A stretch of DNA of 64,000 nucleotides from Pedobacter sp. FW305-3-2-15-E-R2A2 (GCF_038446955.1 NZ_CP151803.1:2728001-2792000), one strand, 5' to 3'; positions 1 through 10,000 are shown, counted from the first letter of the stretch. Notes: a model not told the origin generated them from the letters alone. Program-made: numbers and translations.

Positions 1-266
1 GCCAGGGTGGGAAAAGTGGGTCCGAATGCGTTAGAAAAATGCTGATCGTTAATGGAATAGTTAGCAGCGCGGTAAAAAACCAAAACAGAATAGTGGAGGT
101 TTTTTTACTATTATTAAAACGGAAGCGATAGGTATTCATCAATGACCAAAATACAAGATGTTTATTATAAAAACAAAGTAATCCGATATCTTTGTAGCTT
201 ATTTATAATCCGATATTCTTGTTTTTTTGTATCGGAAGGGGAAAACCCTGTATATATAATCATCAT
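1..266. other. Left-edge region without a supported gene
   Basis: No convincing coding region is seen. One plus-strand frame stays open from the window edge to about position 131 and could be the tail of a gene that begins outside, but its translation resembles nothing I recognise. The only structure visible is the small cluster of TCCGATA repeats annotated separately. Confidence 0.4.
181..236. repeat. Three TCCGATA motifs, two direct and one inverted
   Basis: The heptamer TCCGATA occurs at 182-188 and 209-215 in direct orientation and as its reverse complement TATCGGA at 230-236. The two direct copies are embedded in a longer imperfect repeat (AATCCGATAT followed by CTTTG or TCTTG). The second and third copies could pair as a 7-bp stem around a 14-base loop. 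The cluster lies just past the 3' end of the DUF1826 gene, so it could be an operator cluster for an unseen left-hand gene, part of a weak terminator, or chance in AT-rich DNA. Confidence 0.35.
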
Positions 267-965
267 TTAACAAATCAGAAGCAATCGATATTCACCGTCA
301 TTTTCTGCAGGTGCCCGATGAACGCATGGCAGCACTTTTTGTTCAGGATGATCTACTGCTAATTTCCAAAGGTGCCCTAACCCTAAATTTATTGGCTGGG
401 CATTGGGTTTCGGTTGATAATGCAGGTCAAAATAATATTCCTTCAAAAAGGCTTCAAATTCTGCTTCTGAACCGTTATGTAATTCTTGGAGCTTTTCCCG
501 GATTTCAGGAATCAATATTTTTTGTTCAACCTGATTATTGGGTAAGATGTCACTTGCAGCACCATAATAGGTGCATAGAAATGTATCCGTTCCAATGGTC
601 GAACGATCTACATGATAAGAATATACATCTGTTGAAATGAAGTCTAGCTCTTCATCCCGTTCGTAGCTTTTAAGTAAGTTGAGTGAAGGTGATGCTCCGA
701 AATCTGCTAATAACTGCAAATCGGTTAAGATAGTTTCCCTTGCTAAATTGCCTTTTTCTGATAACTGAAGCGCTAAAAGGTCTTCAATGGAAACTTCTGT
801 AATGTTCTCTTTTAATTGAAGTTTAGACACGATTTCTTTAAAATCTCCAGCTAAATCTCTGGACCAGCAAATGGCATTCACAGCACCTTGAAAATTGGTA
901 TTTACAAGGTCATAAAAAGTAGAAACCGCTCCAGTTTGATGGTTGTTGGAAGATTTAATTTTCAT
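267..965 (-). CDS. DUF1826 family protein
   Basis: This 232-residue soluble protein matches the uncharacterised DUF1826 family. The supporting features are the central segment YHVDRSTIGTDTFLCTYYG, which is the HxD..R..CTY.G signature region, and the C-terminal VHRAPAEND segment, which is the family's VHRSPP-like motif. These His, Asp, Cys and Arg residues could form a metal or substrate pocket, but no function is established for the family and none is proposed. No signal peptide or membrane segment is visible. The gene is transcribed away from the glycosidase-like gene at 1199 and shares a 233-bp divergent intergenic region with it. The ATG at 965 is the first in frame and fits a family length of about 200-230 residues. 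Family assignment is from memory of the motif pattern. Confidence 0.7.
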   Translation of the reverse strand: MKIKSSNNHQTGAVSTFYDLVNTNFQGAVNAICWSRDLAGDFKEIVSKLQLKENITEVSIEDLLALQLSEKGNLARETILTDLQLLADFGASPSLNLLKSYERDEELDFISTDVYSYHVDRSTIGTDTFLCTYYGAASDILPNNQVEQKILIPEIREKLQELHNGSEAEFEAFLKEYYFDLHYQPKPNAQPINLGLGHLWKLAVDHPEQKVLPCVHRAPAENDGEYRLLLIC

Positions 966-1125
966 ATTTTAGAATGAATAATTTAGCCGCTTAATTCTTT
1001 GCAAGAATAAGGAATAGGTTTGTAGATCATGCTAAACTTTCTTTTTTTATAGAATTTCTTCAGCGCTATAGCCATAAAAACGATGTCATTAAAAGAATCC
1101 AATTCGAAACTATATTGTTACATTA

Positions 1126-1141
1126 AAGCAAACGCTTGCGT
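1126..1141 (+). promoter_or_regulatory. Candidate LacI-family operator
   Basis: The 16-mer AAGCAAACGCTTGCGT is an imperfect palindrome centred on CG. It closely follows the PurR/LacI-family operator pattern (ACGCAAACGTTTGCGT) and differs at two positions. It lies 57 bases upstream of the start codon of the secreted glycosidase-like gene, where a sugar-responsive repressor would be expected to act. No LacI-family gene is present in the window, so the regulator would be encoded elsewhere. It could also act on the divergent DUF1826 gene. Confidence 0.45.
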
Positions 1142-1198
1142 AACAGACTTGATGCAATAGCCATTCTGCCTTCTTCTCTAAATGGCTAACTTAGCGTT

Positions 1199-2932
1199 AT
1201 GAAGCATCTGTTTTTTATTGGTCTATCCTTTTTATATTTAAGTGTTAAGGCACAGGACGCAAGTTTGGCTTTGCAAAAGAAGCCTATGCTAAGTTCGCAA
1301 ACTATTGACAATCAATGGGCTAAAGTGCCCGATGGATTAAATGTAAGTTTTGCTTCTTCCAATACACGTTTTGCAAGAGAATTACCACCCAAATTGAGTG
1401 TAGAAATGAGGTGGGAAGCAAAAGCCTGGAAAGGCGAAAAAATACATACACAACTGCTGGCCTGGGCAAACAAAAATGAAAACGAGATCAGTTTCCAGGT
1501 TTACGAGCTGAAAGACAAACAAGGCAACTTCATTAAAAAAGAAAACATTACGGTTGGTTTTTTAACGTATGTCATCACCGATGAATTCAAAAATGGCTGC
1601 GGCTATCGGAAAGCACAGGATTTCGATTCTTCGTATGTGGCGGATATGATTGATACAAAAACTACATCTACAATGCTGGCGAAAAACAGTACCCAACCAA
1701 TTTGGCTAAGTATCAAAGTTCCGGCTAACACAATCCCCGGAGATTATAAAGGCACAATTAAGATAAAAGGAGATAAGGATTACTCATTACCTATCATTGT
1801 TCAGGTATTGGACAAAACTCTTCCTGGTCCTGACAAATGGAAATATGATCTGGATCTGTGGCAACATCCGGCAGCTATAGCACGTACGCACCATACACCT
1901 CTATGGGGCGCTGAACATTTTTCATTGATGAAAGATTACTATCAGATGCTGGCTGATGCTGGCCAAAAAACCATTACCGCAAGTATCGTAGATGAGCCCT
2001 GGGGACATCAAACCTACGACGATTATCCAAGCCTGATTAAATGGACTAAGAAAAAGGATGGAAGCTGGAAATACGATTATAGTTTATTTGATAAATATAT
2101 AACCTTTGTGATGGACTGTGGCATTACCGAACGCATCAACTGTTACAGTATGGTGCCTTGGAAAATCGCTTTCAGCTATTATGACGAAAATTCTCAAAAA
2201 GAGGCTGTTTTTACAGACGCTATCGGTACACCGGCTTATAACACTTTCTGGAAAACGATGCTTATTGATTTCGCACAACATCTGAAACAAAAAGGTTGGT
2301 TCAGCAAAACTTATATTGCAATGGACGAAAGACCGATGGACGCCATGAAATCGGTCATAAAATTATTAAAAGAGACCGATAAGAACTGGAAGATTGCATT
2401 GGCAGGAGAGTATCATCCCGAAATAGAACAAGATATTGACACGTACTGCATCGCTTCAAAATGGGATTTTCCATTGGCCACTTTGGAAAAGCGTAAACAA
2501 CTGGGTAAAGTAAGTACCTGGTATACCTGTTGTACTGAGCCTTATCCAAATGGGTTTACTTTCTCCTCTCCGGCAGAAGGAGTCTGGATAGGCTGGTACA
2601 CGGCAAATAAAAGTATGGATGGTTATTTGCGTTGGGCTTATAATAGCTGGACTAAAAATCCTGTGTCAGATAGTCGCTTTACGGCATGGCCAGCCGGAGA
2701 TACCTATCAGGTTTACCCCGGACCATTTAGTTCTATGAGATTTGAAAAACTAATTGAAGGGGCTCAGGATTTTGAAAAAATCAACTATTTAAAGTCACTT
2801 TATACGAGAAATAAGCAGACCGAACAGCTAAATGAGCTAAATAAGGCTTTGGAAATTTTCGATATTAAATCATTGTCCGGTACCACTGCTGAGGAAATGC
2901 TGGGGAAGGTAAAACCGCTTCTTAATCAATAA
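1199..2932 (+). CDS. Secreted DUF4091 / GH123-like putative glycosidase
   Basis: The 577-residue product begins with a clear Sec signal peptide (MKHLFFIGLSFLYLSVKA, cleavage likely before QD), so it acts in the periplasm or outside the cell. The N-terminal 200 residues look like a beta-sandwich domain. From about residue 210 there is a likely TIM-barrel catalytic region with many Trp and Tyr residues, including LDLWQHP and the segment YIAMDERPMDAM near residue 385. That segment carries an adjacent Asp-Glu pair like the catalytic pair of GH123 beta-N-acetylgalactosaminidases. The C-terminal part (about 440-560, with GWYTANKSMDGYLRWAYNSW and FSSMRFEKLIEGAQDFE) is the DUF4091 signature. The substrate is unknown; a glycan-derived hexosaminide is a guess from the family. 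A candidate LacI-type operator lies just upstream, which suggests carbohydrate-responsive expression. Confidence 0.75.
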   Translation: MKHLFFIGLSFLYLSVKAQDASLALQKKPMLSSQTIDNQWAKVPDGLNVSFASSNTRFARELPPKLSVEMRWEAKAWKGEKIHTQLLAWANKNENEISFQVYELKDKQGNFIKKENITVGFLTYVITDEFKNGCGYRKAQDFDSSYVADMIDTKTTSTMLAKNSTQPIWLSIKVPANTIPGDYKGTIKIKGDKDYSLPIIVQVLDKTLPGPDKWKYDLDLWQHPAAIARTHHTPLWGAEHFSLMKDYYQMLADAGQKTITASIVDEPWGHQTYDDYPSLIKWTKKKDGSWKYDYSLFDKYITFVMDCGITERINCYSMVPWKIAFSYYDENSQKEAVFTDAIGTPAYNTFWKTMLIDFAQHLKQKGWFSKTYIAMDERPMDAMKSVIKLLKETDKNWKIALAGEYHPEIEQDIDTYCIASKWDFPLATLEKRKQLGKVSTWYTCCTEPYPNGFTFSSPAEGVWIGWYTANKSMDGYLRWAYNSWTKNPVSDSRFTAWPAGDTYQVYPGPFSSMRFEKLIEGAQDFEKINYLKSLYTRNKQTEQLNELNKALEIFDIKSLSGTTAEEMLGKVKPLLNQ

Positions 2933-3034
2933 CTCATTCAGAATGCCTTCTCTTGTAGTTAAACTTAAACTTTATGGGCATGGCAATTTTTAAAAGAACA
3001 ATTTCAGGAGGTTAACGGGATTCATTAATAATCT

Positions 3035-3256
3035 CTAAAACACATTAAAAACGTCTCGTATGATGGGCTTAATAGTGTTAGTGATGGGTTTAACATCAAC
3101 ACCAAAATCAAAATCGTTTGCACCGATTTCAAGTACTTTAACACCAAAGGATTCATCAATAATAGTGACATGAACACCAAGACTGCCTTGAACTTGTTTC
3201 ATTTCGGTATCGTTCATTTCCTGAATACCAAGGCCTTTTAATTCTAAATTTTTCAT
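3035..3256 (-). CDS. Small peptide with double-glycine-type leader
   Basis: The product is about 73 residues if translation begins at the ATG at 3256; an in-frame ATG at 3283 would add nine residues. The 3256 start is preferred because it gives MKNLELKGLGIQEMN followed by DTEMKQVQGS, the classic charged/Leu-rich leader with an EMxxVxG(G/S) processing end seen in Bacteroidota bacteriocin-type and ComC-like precursors. Cleavage after QGS would leave a core of roughly 48 residues rich in Val, Ile, Asp and Phe and without cysteines, so it is not a lanthipeptide or disulphide-type bacteriocin. The second leader residue of the usual GG is Ser here. No C39-peptidase transporter lies nearby. Function is unknown; a secreted signal or bacteriocin-like peptide is the best guess. 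Confidence 0.6.
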   Translation of the reverse strand: MKNLELKGLGIQEMNDTEMKQVQGSLGVHVTIIDESFGVKVLEIGANDFDFGVDVKPITNTIKPIIRDVFNVF

Positions 3257-3328
3257 AATTAAGGGAATTTTACTGAGGTTCATACACTGTCGAAGGCTTT
3301 TCTGGGACTGTCTGTGGTTTACCAGGCC

Positions 3329-3338
3329 TTGGTACCAA
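3329..3338. promoter_or_regulatory. Perfect 10-bp palindrome TTGGTACCAA between divergent genes
   Basis: TTGGTACCAA is a perfect palindrome. It sits inside a larger imperfect one (TACCAGGCCTTGGTA overlaps it on the left) in the spacer between the leader peptide gene and the divergent methyltransferase gene. A dimeric regulator controlling both is possible, but chance is also plausible. Confidence 0.25.
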
Positions 3339-3460
3339 TATACCCTTAGTTAACTAAATTTAATTCATTCAAGTTGTTCATTTGCTTTGATATTCAATAA
3401 GATGGAGTTGTGGTGATGATATGTTATGTATCTTCATTGCGATCTAAAACCCTATTTTGT

Positions 3461-4306
3461 ATGAATGATTATATTAAAACAAATGTTCCCCTTACCTCTG
3501 CTTTGGTACTACAACAATCGAAGTCCGTATACACTTCTGAGTTGGAAAAAAGGTATCTCGAACATATAGACTTCAGCGAGGTAATGGCAGTCAGTGAGCA
3601 GATGAATGCAGTTACTACTGTAATTAGTAATGTGATTTGCTTACGAAGAAATTATATAAGAAAAGTACTTTTGGAACAACTGCTTTCAAACGATGAACAA
3701 CAGATATGCATACTTGGAGCCGGACTGGATCCGCTATCAATTTTTCTATTGGAACACCAGACAGATCGGATTAGCAATATTTTCGAGGTAGATGGGAGTG
3801 ACTCTATCCTGATTAAAGCAGCAATTTATTCGGATTTGATTCCAAAGACTGATCAACCTCATTTTATTCAATGTAATTTAACGGATACCGACTTACTTAT
3901 GGAGATGTTGTTACTAAAAGGATATCAGCCTGAAAAACCTACTATTGTTGTTCTTGAAGGAGTTGTTCACTATATCCATAATCAGGAATTTGTTAAACTA
4001 ATGCAACAGTTTGAATCTGAGGGTAAGCACAACGTAGTAATTATGGATTATAGCCTTGGTGATATTGATATTCCTGAAGATGTCCTATCTCTTCACCATA
4101 CGATTATAGATATGTTTGAAAAGTTCATAAAGACTAAAGTGAACCTGAATGCCAGGAAAGAAATGACCGTAATTCTGGATGGTTTTGGAGCGACTGAACT
4201 CCGGGTAGATGGGATGAAAGATGTGGAATTTCAGTTGAATGGGAATAATTTATTATTTCCTCAGCAAGGTGAAGGGGTGTTGGAAATGCTTGTTTTTAAC
4301 ATCTGA
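3461..4306 (+). CDS. LCM-family class I SAM-dependent methyltransferase
   Basis: The product is 281 residues from the ATG at 3461 (MNDYIKTNVPLTSALV). An in-frame ATG at 3410 would add 17 residues with a Cys-rich, atypical start, so the internal ATG is chosen. The SAM-binding motif is CILGAGLDPLS near residue 100, followed by an acidic ribose-binding position in IFEVDGS and a later ILE-type strand in PTIVVLEGVVHYI. This order and the N-terminal TS segment match the leucine carboxyl methyltransferase (PF04072) family. In bacteria this family includes polyketide/peptide O-methyltransferases and many proteins of unknown substrate. It is divergent from the leader peptide gene, but a functional link is only a suggestion. 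It ends in a 735-bp non-coding stretch. Confidence 0.7.
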   Translation: MNDYIKTNVPLTSALVLQQSKSVYTSELEKRYLEHIDFSEVMAVSEQMNAVTTVISNVICLRRNYIRKVLLEQLLSNDEQQICILGAGLDPLSIFLLEHQTDRISNIFEVDGSDSILIKAAIYSDLIPKTDQPHFIQCNLTDTDLLMEMLLLKGYQPEKPTIVVLEGVVHYIHNQEFVKLMQQFESEGKHNVVIMDYSLGDIDIPEDVLSLHHTIIDMFEKFIKTKVNLNARKEMTVILDGFGATELRVDGMKDVEFQLNGNNLLFPQQGEGVLEMLVFNI

Positions 4307-5042
4307 TCTTCTGTTGCTGTAAATAATATGCTTGTGATATTATATTGATGAATCTGCAAATGCCTGAAAAGCGGTTCCAAGAGGTAACCATTATAGCGCT
4401 GACTGCTAATAATAGGGTAGAATTGAATATTTTTAATTCTTGAAAATTGTTTATATGATTTCATATTTTGCGATTTAATACATTATTAGTTAATTATTAT
4501 TTCTTAGTGAAATGCCATGTGTCACAAGTGTGGGTTCAAATCAAATTTCGTATATTTGATTTTTATAAAAACAATGTAATTAGGGGGCAATTTTAAGATG
4601 ATCTATTTTACATGTTTGATGTTTTAACTTATTTTTAATCAGGGTGTTATTGGTGAATTTTAAATGGTGATTTCTGGGCTCTGGTTCCATCCCCATCTTC
4701 ATAACTGAATGATAATCAATAGTTGCCACTTGCTTCATTGGAAAGTAAGTATGCAGAATTGCCACAAAGCATAAAAGGTTAAATATAAAGTAAGTTGCTG
4801 TAAATCAATGATTACAGTGGATTGCCTTGTTTGTGTCCTGTGGAGAGTGTTTTGGTCATTTTTATACTTCGGTTAGGACTTGGATAAATTTGTGCATCCG
4901 TAAAAATCAAGCATAAAATTTCGCCTCAATGACCTCTAAATACAAGTAATTTACCTTAAAGTGGGAGAGGTGATGAATACTGCGTTTTTCTTTGGAAACT
5001 ATTTAGTTTTTGAAGATAATTTTTTAAAGAATTTAGCACATT
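4307..5042. other. 735-bp intergenic region, no gene supported
   Basis: The region is strongly AT-rich with only short, low-complexity open frames on the minus strand that resemble no protein. It holds the promoter region of the jetABC operon. TATATTTG at 4551-4558 matches the Bacteroidota -7 pattern TAnnTTTG, but it lies almost 490 bases from jetA and lacks a clear -33 TTG partner, so it is not called as a promoter. Confidence 0.5.
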
Positions 5043-6503
5043 ATGATAAATAGTGACAAAATATTAGAAGTTTTAAATACCTCACCCAGTGTCGATATTT
5101 TAAGACTTCGCAACAGGGAAATTCTCATTGTCTTTTTAATTGAAACTTTTATAACGGGGCAAACGGTGGTGTCATCTGACCAAATCCACAATAAATTGAC
5201 TGATTATCTTGATTTTAAACAAATCGAACAGGACGAGGATATTGAGTTGGAGGCGTTTGATACCTACGAGGTAAAGGCCAGGAAATACATTAGAAAGTGG
5301 ACTGATAGTGGTTTTTTGACGAATTATCAGGACGACAAAGGAGAGGTGTTTTACGAAATGTCGGCCCATGCCAGTAAAACTATCGATTGGCTGACGAGTT
5401 TAGAAAAGAAAGAGTTTGTAGGTGCTGAATCGAGGTTTAAGGATCTTTTTAGTCAGTTACGGGATTTGGTTGAATTTACGGATGATGACCTGCAAAAGCG
5501 TGTGGAGTTGCTTGAACAAAAGAAAGCTGAAATTGATCAGCAGATCAATGCACTGCGCAGTGGCGATGGCGTAAAAGTATATGAGAATTTTGAGATTATA
5601 CCACGTTTTAACCAATTGACCCAATCTGCAAAGGAACTGCTTTCAGATTTTAAGGAAGTAGAAGACAATTTCAGGGAAATTACCCGTCATATTTACTTAA
5701 AGCATTCAGAAGGAAACCTGACAAAAGACCATATACTTGAATTTACCTTCGATGCACTAGATGAGCTGAAGGAGAGTCAGCAAGGTAAAAGTTTTTACGC
5801 ATTCTGGTCTTTTTTGCTTAATCCTGACTTGCAGGAGGAATGGGGTAACCTGAGTAAATCGCTGTTCAACAGGATGGAGGATAAGGAAATCCCGGTAAAG
5901 GATTTCTTCCTGAAAGACATGAAGAAATTCTTACATTCTTCCGGGCAGAAGGTGTATAAGGCCAATGATAAGATGGCGGAGAAGCTGGGCCGTATCATCA
6001 GAGAGAGTGAGCACTCCAAAGTGCATGTCACCCGTAACCTGATTCACGAGATCAAGACAATGTTGATTGAAATCGGAAAGAAAAGGAAGAAACCGGATGT
6101 GGGTTTTATGCTCGAAACCGAGCCAACGATCAACCTGCCATTTGAACGCAAACTGACTTTTGATCAAACCGAAGAAGTTACGTATAAAAACAAACCTAAA
6201 CGAGCAGATACAGATTTTCTTCAGGCCGAAAACCTGGTCCGGCTTTTTGGAAAAAAACGTGTGGACCGGGAGGCAATCAGAAGCCGGATAAAGCAGGTTT
6301 TGGCAGATAAACCACAGGTAAGTCTGGCTGAAGTGATTGAGCTAAGTGGCGGAATTGATGATGGCCTGCCGCAATTGTTTGGTTATTTATCGGTGAGTAA
6401 AGATTTTAAACATACCATTAACAAGGACAAGGTGGAACGGATCGTGTTTGACCGTAAAAGCCTCAAGTCCATTCATATACCAGAAGTAATATTAACGAAA
6501 TGA
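5043..6503 (+). CDS. jetA: JetA/MksF-like kleisin subunit (DUF3375)
   Basis: This 486-residue protein is the DUF3375 type kleisin-like subunit of Wadjet and MksBEF SMC-like complexes. It would bridge the JetC heads and bind JetB. Evidence: the N-terminal winged-helix-like segment (LRLRNREILIVFLIETF), the RKYIRKWTDSGFL segment near residue 90, a central coiled coil (about 150-240), the FYAFWSFLLNP segment near 255, and a C-terminal region ending in a likely second winged helix. It is the first gene of a tight operon: its TGA overlaps the jetB start in ATGA. Length matches the usual 480-500 residues. The order jetA-jetB-jetC is the standard one, but jetD does not follow. Role is either plasmid/phage DNA defence (Wadjet) or chromosome condensation (MksBEF); the sequence alone does not decide. 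Confidence 0.85.
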   Translation: MINSDKILEVLNTSPSVDILRLRNREILIVFLIETFITGQTVVSSDQIHNKLTDYLDFKQIEQDEDIELEAFDTYEVKARKYIRKWTDSGFLTNYQDDKGEVFYEMSAHASKTIDWLTSLEKKEFVGAESRFKDLFSQLRDLVEFTDDDLQKRVELLEQKKAEIDQQINALRSGDGVKVYENFEIIPRFNQLTQSAKELLSDFKEVEDNFREITRHIYLKHSEGNLTKDHILEFTFDALDELKESQQGKSFYAFWSFLLNPDLQEEWGNLSKSLFNRMEDKEIPVKDFFLKDMKKFLHSSGQKVYKANDKMAEKLGRIIRESEHSKVHVTRNLIHEIKTMLIEIGKKRKKPDVGFMLETEPTINLPFERKLTFDQTEEVTYKNKPKRADTDFLQAENLVRLFGKKRVDREAIRSRIKQVLADKPQVSLAEVIELSGGIDDGLPQLFGYLSVSKDFKHTINKDKVERIVFDRKSLKSIHIPEVILTK

Positions 6504-7072
6504 GTAATTTGAACAATCACCTGAAACCATATTCGAAAGCAGTAGTGAAATTGCTGAAACATGGGACAGTGTACAGTAGTGCAGCTGTGTGGGAAGAGTT
6601 GTTGTACTACCAGGAAGAGATTCAGGAGTATGTAAATGTGATAGGACTCGAGCTGATCATGAGGAAAGACGAGGGATTGGCCTTCGTTACTCAGTTTGAA
6701 GACGAAGAAGGAAATACACTGGGACTGGTGAGCCGCAGGCAAATAGGTTTTGAAACTTCTATTGTATTGGTGGTATTGAGACAGTTGCTGGAAGAGTTTG
6801 ACAACAATCCGGTCCAGATACAGACGACTGAAAAGTTGATCAGCCATAGCGGTATACTGGAAGAGGTGGAACTGTTTTTACCCGAAAAATACAATCGGGT
6901 TAAGCTGCTGCAGGAAATGGATAGCAGTATTAAAAAGCTAACGGAATTTGGATACCTGAAAATCGTAAAACAAGAAGCCAATCCTTTGTATCAGATTCAA
7001 CGTGTAATAAAAGATAAAGTGACCATAGATATATTAAAAGATTTTAAATTGAAGCTGGAGGAGTATGTATAG
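6500..7072 (+). CDS. jetB: JetB/MksE-like subunit (DUF4194)
   Basis: The 190-residue product fits the DUF4194 family, the small MukE/MksE-like winged-helix partner (KITE protein) that binds the kleisin JetA. Supporting features are its size, the segment ELIMRKDEGLAFVTQFEDEE near residue 50 (a family hallmark, the R.D.GlAyl pattern), LVSRRQIGFETSIVLVVLRQLLEEF, and the C-terminal ..YLKIV......YQIQRVIKDKVTIDIL segment typical of these proteins. It overlaps jetA by 4 bases and jetC by 8 bases, which implies translational coupling and a fixed stoichiometry within the complex. No catalytic residues are expected or seen. Confidence 0.85.
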   Translation: MSNLNNHLKPYSKAVVKLLKHGTVYSSAAVWEELLYYQEEIQEYVNVIGLELIMRKDEGLAFVTQFEDEEGNTLGLVSRRQIGFETSIVLVVLRQLLEEFDNNPVQIQTTEKLISHSGILEEVELFLPEKYNRVKLLQEMDSSIKKLTEFGYLKIVKQEANPLYQIQRVIKDKVTIDILKDFKLKLEEYV

Positions 7073-10000
7073 TTTGTTTAGCACAAGTTCGGACAAAGCA
7101 GGGTTCAGGCTTCAATATATGGAAGTATACAACTGGGGTACTTTTGATGACCAGATCTTCCGGATTTCACCGAAAGGAAACAATTCCTTGCTTACCGGGG
7201 CAAATGCATCCGGAAAAAGTACTTTTATTGATGCCTTGCTGACTTTGCTCGTTCCTGTTAAAAATGATCGGTTTTATAACCAGTCGTCGGGAGCAGAAAA
7301 GAAGGGCGACCGGAATGAAGAAAGTTATGTTTACGGTCATTATGGCAATATACAAAGAGAAGGGGAGCACAGTACCACCACTCAGAAATTGCGGGATCAT
7401 ACTGCATATTCGGTTTTACTGGCTTGTTTCGAAAATACCGACGGACAGGTAGTCACCTTATTCCAATTGCGTTGGTTTAGCAATAACGAGTTGAAGCGTT
7501 CTTTTGGAATCGCCCGGATACCGCTTGAAATTGAAAAGAACTTTACGCCTTTTGACGGAAAAGGGAATTGGAAAAAACGTCTTGAAAAATTATACAATAC
7601 CGGAATTCAAAAAAAGCGGATTGAGTTTCAGGATGGGCCGGTTAAATATGGGGAACGCATGGCGCAATTGCTGGGCATGCGTTCTGTAAAAGCATCGAGT
7701 TTATTTAACCAGGTAGTAGGCGTTAAGGTTTTAGACGATCTAGATGATTTTATCAGGGTAAATATGCTGGAACAACTGGATGCTGAATATGAATTTTTAC
7801 AGCTGAAAGATAACTTCATGACGCTGATGGATGCCAAGGTAAATATTGAAAAGGCTAAAGAGCAGATTGCTCAATTGATTCCTATTCATGAACTGGCGGT
7901 TCAGCTCGAGGAAACGGCTAAAAAGCTAAAAGTTCTTGAATCAGACCGGGAAATCGCAGTGTATTGGTTTACTGCAAAGGGAGCTGAACTTACCGCCATT
8001 GAATTGGAAACGCTGAAGTTAAAGATGGCAGTATTGAATGATGAAATTGCTGCACTGAAAGTTAAGGAGGAGGATTTAAAAATTCAGGAACGGGATCTGG
8101 CCATAGCGATTGCAAATGACGAAGTAGAAATACAACTTGAAAAACTTGTGGAAGAGATAACCAGGTTAGAGCGCGATCGTGACCGCAGTAAATTTCGTGC
8201 GGACAGCTATAATGGCCTGGCTTTGGGCCTTGATTTACCCAAAGATCCAGACCGTTCTGCCTTTGAAGAATCAAGGCTGCTGGCCGAACAAAAGAAGAAA
8301 GATTGTGACACTCAGCGACTGGTGGAAGATGATTTAATGCGCAGTGCCCGCAACGAAGAAGATGAACTTAAAACCGAGGTTGAAGGATTGGTGGCAAGGG
8401 TACAATCTCTTCAGAAGAGTAAAAATAACATCTCGGGGCGTGAAGCAGATATCCGTGAAGATATACTGGCACACATTGGTGCCACAGCGGATGAATTGCC
8501 TTTTATCGGTGAGCTGATCAGGGTGCGTGAGGAAGACAGTCAGTGGGAGCTGGCCATCGAAAAGGTGCTTCATAATTTTGCATTGCGGATTGTGGTACCT
8601 GAAAAATATTATAAACAGGTGAATGCTTATGTAAATAGCACCAATCTGCGGGGCCGCATTACCTATCAGCGTTTCCAAGGTCATACCTCCATCGGCAGCA
8701 TGCGTCATCGGTTGCAGGACGATAACCTGTTGGTAAATAAGCTTGAATTTAAAACCTCAGGCAATTACGCGGAATGGTTGGAAGAGATGGTTACCGGGCA
8801 ATTCGATTATGCCTGTGCGGAAAGTCTGGAAGAATTTAACCATTTTTCTGAAAAAGCGCTGACCAGAGAAGGCTTGATCAAGGGGGTTAAAGGAAAACAC
8901 GAGAAAGATGACAGGGCCCATGTATCCAAACGGGAAAATTTTGTTTTGGGCTGGGACAATAAAGAAAAGATCGGACTACTTAAAAAGGAGCTGGAACTGC
9001 TCCAGGTACAACAGCAAAAGAATCTGGAACTCCTCAAAAGATTGGCTAATGGGCTTTCGGATATTGATTTAAAGAAGGAGAAATTGTCTTCATTTTTATC
9101 CTTGTACCAGACTTTCGATGACATCAACTGGGCAGTGTTTGCAACGGAGATCCAACAGAAAGCCACGATGAAACAAAGCCTGGAGAAGGCTAACGATAAA
9201 AATCGTGTTTTAAAAGATCAGCTTACCGTGGTGAAGGGATTGCTTGCTGCAAACGGGCAGGCACTGGAAGTTAAAAATAAACAAAAATATAAGCAGGAAG
9301 ATAAGCTGGAAGACTTACAACTTGAATTGGATGGGCATAAGACCACATTGGATATGTTTCGCGATAAACAAATTGATGTTGCCACATTTGAAGCTGCGCA
9401 CCCTCAGCTTAAAGAGATTGACTATGCAAACTTTACCACTGCAAACGCAACTTTCAGAGAGCATATCCGAAATGAAACCACCCGTTTGGAAAAGGAAAGA
9501 AACAGCAAAGAGCATGTCATTGTCATCAAAATCAATGCATTTAAGCAGCCTTCGGAGGAAATCACACAGAAGTTTAAAGATTGGCGTGCCGATGTAAGTA
9601 TGCTGCCTGATGCTTCAAATCTGGAGTTCATTACCGAATACAATACGTTTTTAAGGCGGTTGCAAGAGGATAACCTTCCGCGGCACGAGAAAAAATTTGA
9701 CGAGTATTTACAGGAAACCATTACCAATAAGATTGCAGATTTCAGAATGTTTTTTGAAAACTGGTCTGATGCCATTAAAGAAAATATAAACGTGTTAAAC
9801 GAAGCTTTGAGTGGTATCGACTTCAAGACCAATCCTAATACTTATATACAGCTGGTGGTGCCTTCAAAACTGAGTGAAGATGTTAAAGAGTTTAGGAACT
9901 TGTTACAAAAGGCCATCCCGAATGTTAAAGCGGCTGAAGGTCTGACAGATGTAAAGCGCATGCATTTTGAACAGCATATTGAGCCTTTGATCCGCAGACT

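Noticed and set aside
311..640. 109-codon plus-strand open frame
   Set aside because: It is antisense to the DUF1826 gene, which has recognisable family motifs; the plus-strand product has none.
4551..4558. TATATTTG as a Bacteroidota -7 promoter element
   Set aside because: The match is good, but there is no TTG-type -33 element at proper spacing and the nearest gene begins almost 490 bases downstream.
4580..4765. 61-codon minus-strand frame in the 735-bp gap before jetA
   Set aside because: It shows no recognisable motif, has biased AT-rich composition and lacks a start context; it is most likely chance.
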